Positions 4,542-7,391 of a stretch of 7,391 bases of DNA are shown one piece after another (position 1 is the first letter of the stretch; every line of letters begins with the position of its first letter). A program made the translations under genes and the position numbers. Origin of the DNA: Candidatus Cloacimonadota bacterium (GTDB lineage Bacteria; Cloacimonadota; Cloacimonadia; Cloacimonadales; TCS61). Below the pieces are notes generated by a model. That model had not been told where the DNA came from and searched no databases. It saw nothing but the letters and a program-made list of their open reading frames with translations. The stretch is taken from contig JAIORR010000185.1 in NCBI GenBank assembly GCA_021108055.1, positions 1 to 7,391 on the forward strand, written 5' to 3'.

Positions 4542-5666
4542 ATGAAATCAAGAAAAGATTTAAGTTTTGAAGATCTGCTCGACGAAGTTATTCATAAAGA
4601 TCTGTGTAACAGGTGTGGCGGATGCGTTTCATTCTGTAGTGCAAATAGTATAGATGCACTAAAGATCGGGAAGGATGGCTTTCCTGAATATAAATATAAA
4701 GATAAATGCCTTGAATGTGGTATTTGTTACCTGATATGTCCTAAAACAAGAACTCTGGAAGAAGAACTGAAAAGCCATTTTGACTGGAGGTATCCATTAG
4801 GAAACTTCATAGATGTTTTTTCTGCACGATCGACAGATGAAGATGTTCTTAAGGTTGCCACAGATGGTGGTGTAGTCACTTCCATTTTAATATATCTATT
4901 AGAAAATAAAGTGATCGATGGTGCTATTGTTTCCAAAAGAATGGGTACTCATGGAAGAAAACCGATAATTGCAAAAACCCGTTCAGATATAATAGATGCT
5001 GCCGGCTCAAGTTTCGCGGAAACACAACACCTCGATGAACTGGGAAATATTTATTCCACGAGTTTTCCCATAATAAAAGTAATCAAAGAATCTGCTTCGG
5101 AATCTATGAAAAAACTGGCTATTGTCGGAACTCCATGCCAGATAGAGGCAATCCGTAAAATGCAGTTACTGAATATTGTTCCCTCAAACCTGATAATATT
5201 TACGATCGGTTTATTCTGTATGCAGTGTTTCACTATTGAAGACCTTTCAAAGAAAAATTTTGCGAAAACACATAAGATAGATTTAGATGATATTGAGAAA
5301 GTTAATATCAAAGAAAATCTGATCCTGAAAATGAAATCGAATGTAAGTTTTCATATCCCATTGGACGAGATCGAAGAAATTGCCAGACCGGCTTGTCTCG
5401 CCTGCAACGATTTTTCCAATGAATTTGCAGATATTTCGGTTGGTGGTGTCGGCTCGCAAGATGGATATACCACAGTTATGGTCAGAACTTCAATAGGAAA
5501 GCAAGTATATGCGGAAGCACTATACCAACATTATGTTGAAAACAGTCACGGCTTGTGTCATGAAAGCAGAAAAGTAAATGAAAAAAGTCTGCTACGTATA
5601 ATAAAAGATTTTGCAGTGAGGAAAAAGATAAGATCGGAAGAAAAGAATAAATCTATGAATAAATAA
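4542..5666 (+). CDS. FrhB-like Fe-S flavoprotein (coenzyme F420 hydrogenase/dehydrogenase beta subunit family)
   Basis: The protein has 374 residues from ATG 4542. An N-terminal dicluster ferredoxin domain has C-x2-C-x2-C-x3-C at 22/25/28/32 (LCNRCGGCVSFC) and 56/59/62/66 (KCLECGICYLIC). The FrhB N-terminal domain follows, with ATDGGVVTSILIYLL (106-120). The C-terminal FrhB domain has KLAIVGTPCQIEAIRKM (Cys199), LFCMQCF (226/229), ARPACLACNDFSNEFADISVGGVGS (285/288) and a final basic helix. Members bind FAD or FMN and pass electrons between a soluble carrier (F420, ferredoxin or a partner flavoprotein) and Fe-S clusters. Many bacterial members do not use F420, and nothing here shows that this organism makes it. 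In Hdr systems FrhB-like subunits can dock on HdrA. Followed 33 bases later by the HdrA-NuoE fusion, it is probably part of the same complex. Cytoplasmic; no membrane segment. Confidence 0.87.
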   Translation: MKSRKDLSFEDLLDEVIHKDLCNRCGGCVSFCSANSIDALKIGKDGFPEYKYKDKCLECGICYLICPKTRTLEEELKSHFDWRYPLGNFIDVFSARSTDEDVLKVATDGGVVTSILIYLLENKVIDGAIVSKRMGTHGRKPIIAKTRSDIIDAAGSSFAETQHLDELGNIYSTSFPIIKVIKESASESMKKLAIVGTPCQIEAIRKMQLLNIVPSNLIIFTIGLFCMQCFTIEDLSKKNFAKTHKIDLDDIEKVNIKENLILKMKSNVSFHIPLDEIEEIARPACLACNDFSNEFADISVGGVGSQDGYTTVMVRTSIGKQVYAEALYQHYVENSHGLCHESRKVNEKSLLRIIKDFAVRKKIRSEEKNKSMNK

Positions 5667-5699
5667 TTTCTTATCAATTTCTTTAAGGAGTATTATTTA

Positions 5700-6587
5700 A
5701 TGACTAAAAAGAAAGTTGGTTCTGTACTGGTTGTAGGTGCAGGAATTGCAGGAATTCAATCTTCGCTCGATCTGGCGAATTCCGGGTTTAAGGTTTATCT
5801 TCTTGAACAAACACCGGCTATTGGCGGTACTATGGCTCAATTGGATAAGACGTTTCCCACAAACGATTGTGCCATGTGTATTGTTTCGCCAAAACTGGTG
5901 GATTGCGGAAGGCATCCGAATATCGAGATCATCACAAATGCCGAACTGGGAAAAGTGGTTGGTGAAGCTGGGAATTTCAAAGTAGTAGTAAAGAAAAATC
6001 CCAGGTACGTGGATGAAGATAAATGTACCGGTTGTGCAGCTTGCACTCAAAATTGTCCTGTATCAATTGCGCTTTATCCTGTCGAAAAAATATATATAAA
6101 ACTAAAGAATGAAGATTTAAAGAAAGTTAAACCGATTATGGATAAATATCGTGATCAGAAAGGTAATCTATTGCCGATTCTTCAGCAGATAAATAAAGAA
6201 TTCCGCTACCTTCCCGAAGATATTTTGAGATATGTATCTGATGAGCTAAATGTACATCTTGCAGATATTTATAATATTGTCACTTTTTATAATGCTTTCA
6301 ATCTTGAACCACGAGGAAAACATATTGTAACCGTTTGCATTGGAACTGCCTGCCATGTTCAGGGAGCTCCGGGGCTTATAGAAGCTCTCGAAGATGAACT
6401 GGATATCAAGGTGGGAGAAACTACAAAAGATATGAATTTCACTCTCGAAACTGCCCGTTGTTTCGGTTGTTGCGGATTGGCTCCTGTGATCACGGTTAAT
6501 GAAGATGTTCACGGTAAATTGAAACGAGCAGATATTCCCAAGATTGTTAAACAATATAAGTCTATGGAGGAAAAGCAGGATGCCTAA
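5700..6587 (+). CDS. Truncated HdrA N-terminus fused to a NuoE/HndA-like [2Fe-2S] domain
   Basis: The protein has 295 residues in one uninterrupted frame. Residues 1-120 are HdrA-like: dinucleotide-binding VLVVGAGIAGIQSSLDLA, EQTPAIGGTMAQLDKTFPTN, the cysteine block DCAMCIVSPKLVDCGRHPNI (57, 60, 69) and one ferredoxin motif CTGCAACTQNCP (109/112/115/119). HdrA normally continues for hundreds of residues with the rest of the FAD domain and more clusters; all of that is missing. From about 132 a complete NuoE/HndA domain follows: KVKPIMDKYRDQKGNLLPIL, FRYLPEDILRYVS, YNIVTFYNAFNLEPRGKH, and the [2Fe-2S] ligands C213-x4-C218 and C254-x3-C258. NuoE-type subunits link an NADH-oxidising NuoF/HndC flavoprotein to other clusters. 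The start at 5700 has AAGGAG at 5685-5690. The stop overlaps the next gene by 8 bases. Whether the HdrA part still binds FAD is doubtful, since half of the usual binding domain is absent. Confidence 0.85.
   Translation: MTKKKVGSVLVVGAGIAGIQSSLDLANSGFKVYLLEQTPAIGGTMAQLDKTFPTNDCAMCIVSPKLVDCGRHPNIEIITNAELGKVVGEAGNFKVVVKKNPRYVDEDKCTGCAACTQNCPVSIALYPVEKIYIKLKNEDLKKVKPIMDKYRDQKGNLLPILQQINKEFRYLPEDILRYVSDELNVHLADIYNIVTFYNAFNLEPRGKHIVTVCIGTACHVQGAPGLIEALEDELDIKVGETTKDMNFTLETARCFGCCGLAPVITVNEDVHGKLKRADIPKIVKQYKSMEEKQDA
6566..6570 (+). promoter_or_regulatory. Ribosome binding site of the HndB-like gene inside the preceding coding sequence
   Basis: GGAGG lies 9 bases before ATG 6580 and within the last codons of the HdrA-NuoE gene. 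It rejects the longer in-frame start at 6544 and indicates translational coupling across the 8-base overlap 6580-6587. Confidence 0.8.
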
Positions 6588-6963
6588 ATTAAATATTAAA
6601 GACCTTGAAGAAATCAGAAAAAAGGTTAGAAAAGCAGCACTTCTTCGCGAGGGAATTTCTAATGCAAAAATAACTGTTCATATGGGAACCTGCGGTATTG
6701 CTGCCGGAGCAAGACCAATTATGAATGCTGTTATTAAAGTAGTCGAAGAATCCGGTCGGGATGATGTGATCGTAACAACTTCCGGATGTGCCGGACTTTG
6801 CAGTCGCGAACCAATGGCTACAGTAGAACTAAAAGGGGAAACCCCTGTAAAATATGGTGATCTAACCGAAGATAAAATAAAAAAAATATTTTCAGAGCAT
6901 GTACTTAAAGGAAAGATCGTAGAAGAATATGCCCTTGCAATAGGAACTGAGAGAGAACCCTAA
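6580..6963 (+). CDS. HndB-like thioredoxin-fold [2Fe-2S] ferredoxin
   Basis: The protein has 127 residues, the usual size for HndB of NADP-reducing/bifurcating hydrogenases. Recognisable segments are KITVHMGTCGIAAGARPIMNAV (Cys38), DVIVTTSGCAGLCSREPMATV (Cys70 and Cys74, C-x3-C) and VKYGDLTEDKIKKIFSEHVLKGKIVEEY, the usual C-terminal block. Only three cysteines are present; the second ligand of the classical four-cysteine thioredoxin-like ferredoxin is absent. I believe this is common in the GTCGIAAGAR subfamily, so cluster binding is likely but not certain. In known operons the order is hndA (NuoE), hndB, hndC (NuoF), hndD ([FeFe] hydrogenase). Here hndA and hndB equivalents are adjacent and translationally coupled, but the next gene is a four-helix-bundle gene. 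The NuoF/hydrogenase partners would have to lie beyond the window. Cytoplasmic. Confidence 0.87.
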   Translation: MPKLNIKDLEEIRKKVRKAALLREGISNAKITVHMGTCGIAAGARPIMNAVIKVVEESGRDDVIVTTSGCAGLCSREPMATVELKGETPVKYGDLTEDKIKKIFSEHVLKGKIVEEYALAIGTEREP

Positions 6964-6987
6964 AAATGGGGCTTTTTGAAGAATTAA

Positions 6988-7042
6988 GTTGGTAAGTTGA
7001 AAATAATATCCAATAACCAACACGGAATATCCAATGATGAAG
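6988..7042 (+). repeat. Repeat ahead of the second four-helix-bundle gene, likely cassette end
   Basis: The segment contains GTTGGT (6988-6993) complementary to ACCAAC (7016-7021), and the doubled word AATATCCAAT (7005-7014 and 7026-7035). Its core 7001-7042 resembles 1131-1166. It occupies the gap between the HndB-like stop (6961-6963) and the four-helix start, the same relative position as the left arm of the first cassette, although the sequence family differs. If it is a cassette arm, an inverted copy should follow the gene just outside the window. Confidence 0.5.
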
Positions 7043-7053
7043 GAAAAAAATAA

Positions 7054-7391
7054 ATGAGTGAAAAAGAAAAGAATAAGGAAAATAATCAAAAGAAGTTTGA
7101 TTTACAGGAACGTTTTATTGATTATGCGGTTAGAATTATTAATGTTTCTGATCAACTACCTGAAACAAAAGCAGGTAAACACATTTCTTTTCAAATACTG
7201 AGAAGCGGAACATCACCTGCTCCAAATTACGGAGAGGCTCAAAGTGCTGAATCTAAGGCTGATTTTATTCATAAATTGAAAGTAGCTCTAAAAGAGTTGA
7301 GAGAAACCGAAGTGTGGCTTAAGATAATAATTCGGACAAAATTAATTCAACCTTCAACAAAATTGTCCCCTTTATTGCAGGAAACAGATGA
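7054..7391 (+). CDS. Second four-helix-bundle protein of the S23 family (3'-truncated by window edge)
   Basis: The frame opens at ATG 7054 with AAGGA at 7040-7044 and stays open for 112 codons to the window end. After a charged, lysine-rich N-terminus (MSEKEKNKENNQKK) come the family hallmarks: FIDYAVRIINVSDQLPETKAG, HISFQILRSGTSPAPNYGEA (the conserved I-x-x-Q-I/L-L-R-S-G/T-x-S block), QSAESKADFIHKLKVALKELRETEVWLKIII, and the start of the last helix. It matches the family consensus more closely than the copy at 177-527, which diverges at several of these positions, so the two are paralogues rather than a recent duplication. The biochemical role is unknown. At most about a dozen C-terminal residues should be missing, judged by the usual family length. 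Confidence 0.87.
   Translation, partial: MSEKEKNKENNQKKFDLQERFIDYAVRIINVSDQLPETKAGKHISFQILRSGTSPAPNYGEAQSAESKADFIHKLKVALKELRETEVWLKIIIRTKLIQPSTKLSPLLQETD

Noticed and set aside
5697..6050. Minus-strand frame of 117 residues opposite the HdrA-like region
   Set aside because: It is antisense to a strongly conserved coding sequence and carries no motif.
6057..6108. Frameshift or missed gene boundary separating HdrA and NuoE parts
   Set aside because: The frame is continuous, and no in-frame start codon with a ribosome binding site lies at the head of the NuoE domain. A single fused gene fits better, though an assembly join cannot be excluded.
6544..6579. Upstream ATG for the HndB-like protein
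   Set aside because: The homologous region starts at MPKLNIKDLEEI. ATG 6580 has GGAGG 9 bases upstream, and the extension is just another frame of the preceding gene.
6956..6975. Possible terminator after the HndB-like gene (CCC/GGG followed by TTTTT)
   Set aside because: The stem is only three base pairs around a seven-base A/T loop, too weak to call.

Overview
The window is an AT-rich bacterial segment with every gene on the + strand. It looks like an accessory energy and sulfur metabolism operon from a strict anaerobe. Two predicted proteins carry lipoprotein signal peptides. The iron-sulfur content is very high, with HdrC-, HdrA-, FrhB-, NuoE- and HndB-type modules. There are no oxygen-linked enzymes, and all ten stop codons in the window are TAA. 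Together with S23-type four-helix-bundle genes and short dispersed repeats, this suggests an uncultured Gram-negative anaerobe. A Cloacimonadota or related FCB-group lineage is my guess from style, not something the sequence proves.

Layout. Bases 1-131 hold the C-terminal tail of a flavin/[2Fe-2S] NAD(P)H oxidoreductase subunit (AsrB/PyrK/FloxA-like). Bases 131-558 are a compact cassette: an S23-family four-helix-bundle gene enclosed by 29-bp inverted repeats with one mismatch, sitting exactly between the upstream stop codon and the ribosome binding site of the next gene. That next gene (572-1048) encodes an HdrC-like protein with two [4Fe-4S] motifs. A 320-bp gene-free stretch (1049-1368) is a mosaic of tandem repeats, a degenerate repeat resembling the one ahead of the second four-helix gene, and a row of small hairpins.

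Next comes a tight sulfur block: TusA (1369-1596), a YeeE/YedE thiosulfate/sulfur permease (1610-2827), a one-domain rhodanese lipoprotein (2838-3377) and a two-domain rhodanese lipoprotein (3535-4470). After a hairpin come a FrhB-like Fe-S flavoprotein (4542-5666), an unusual protein joining the N-terminus of HdrA to a complete NuoE-like domain (5700-6587), and an HndB-like thioredoxin-fold [2Fe-2S] protein (6580-6963). A second four-helix-bundle gene (7054 to the window edge) follows.

How they may work together (inference). The two lipoprotein rhodaneses would handle sulfane sulfur outside the inner membrane, YeeE would import it, and TusA would accept it as a persulfide in the cytoplasm. 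The HdrC, FrhB, HdrA-NuoE and HndB-like proteins together with the AsrB-like protein would form an NAD(H)/ferredoxin-linked, possibly electron-bifurcating, redox complex that reduces or oxidises the carried sulfur, or that shares the operon because both serve sulfur respiration. Subunits expected for such a complex (HdrB, full-length HdrA, NuoF/HndC, a hydrogenase) are not in the window and may lie outside it.
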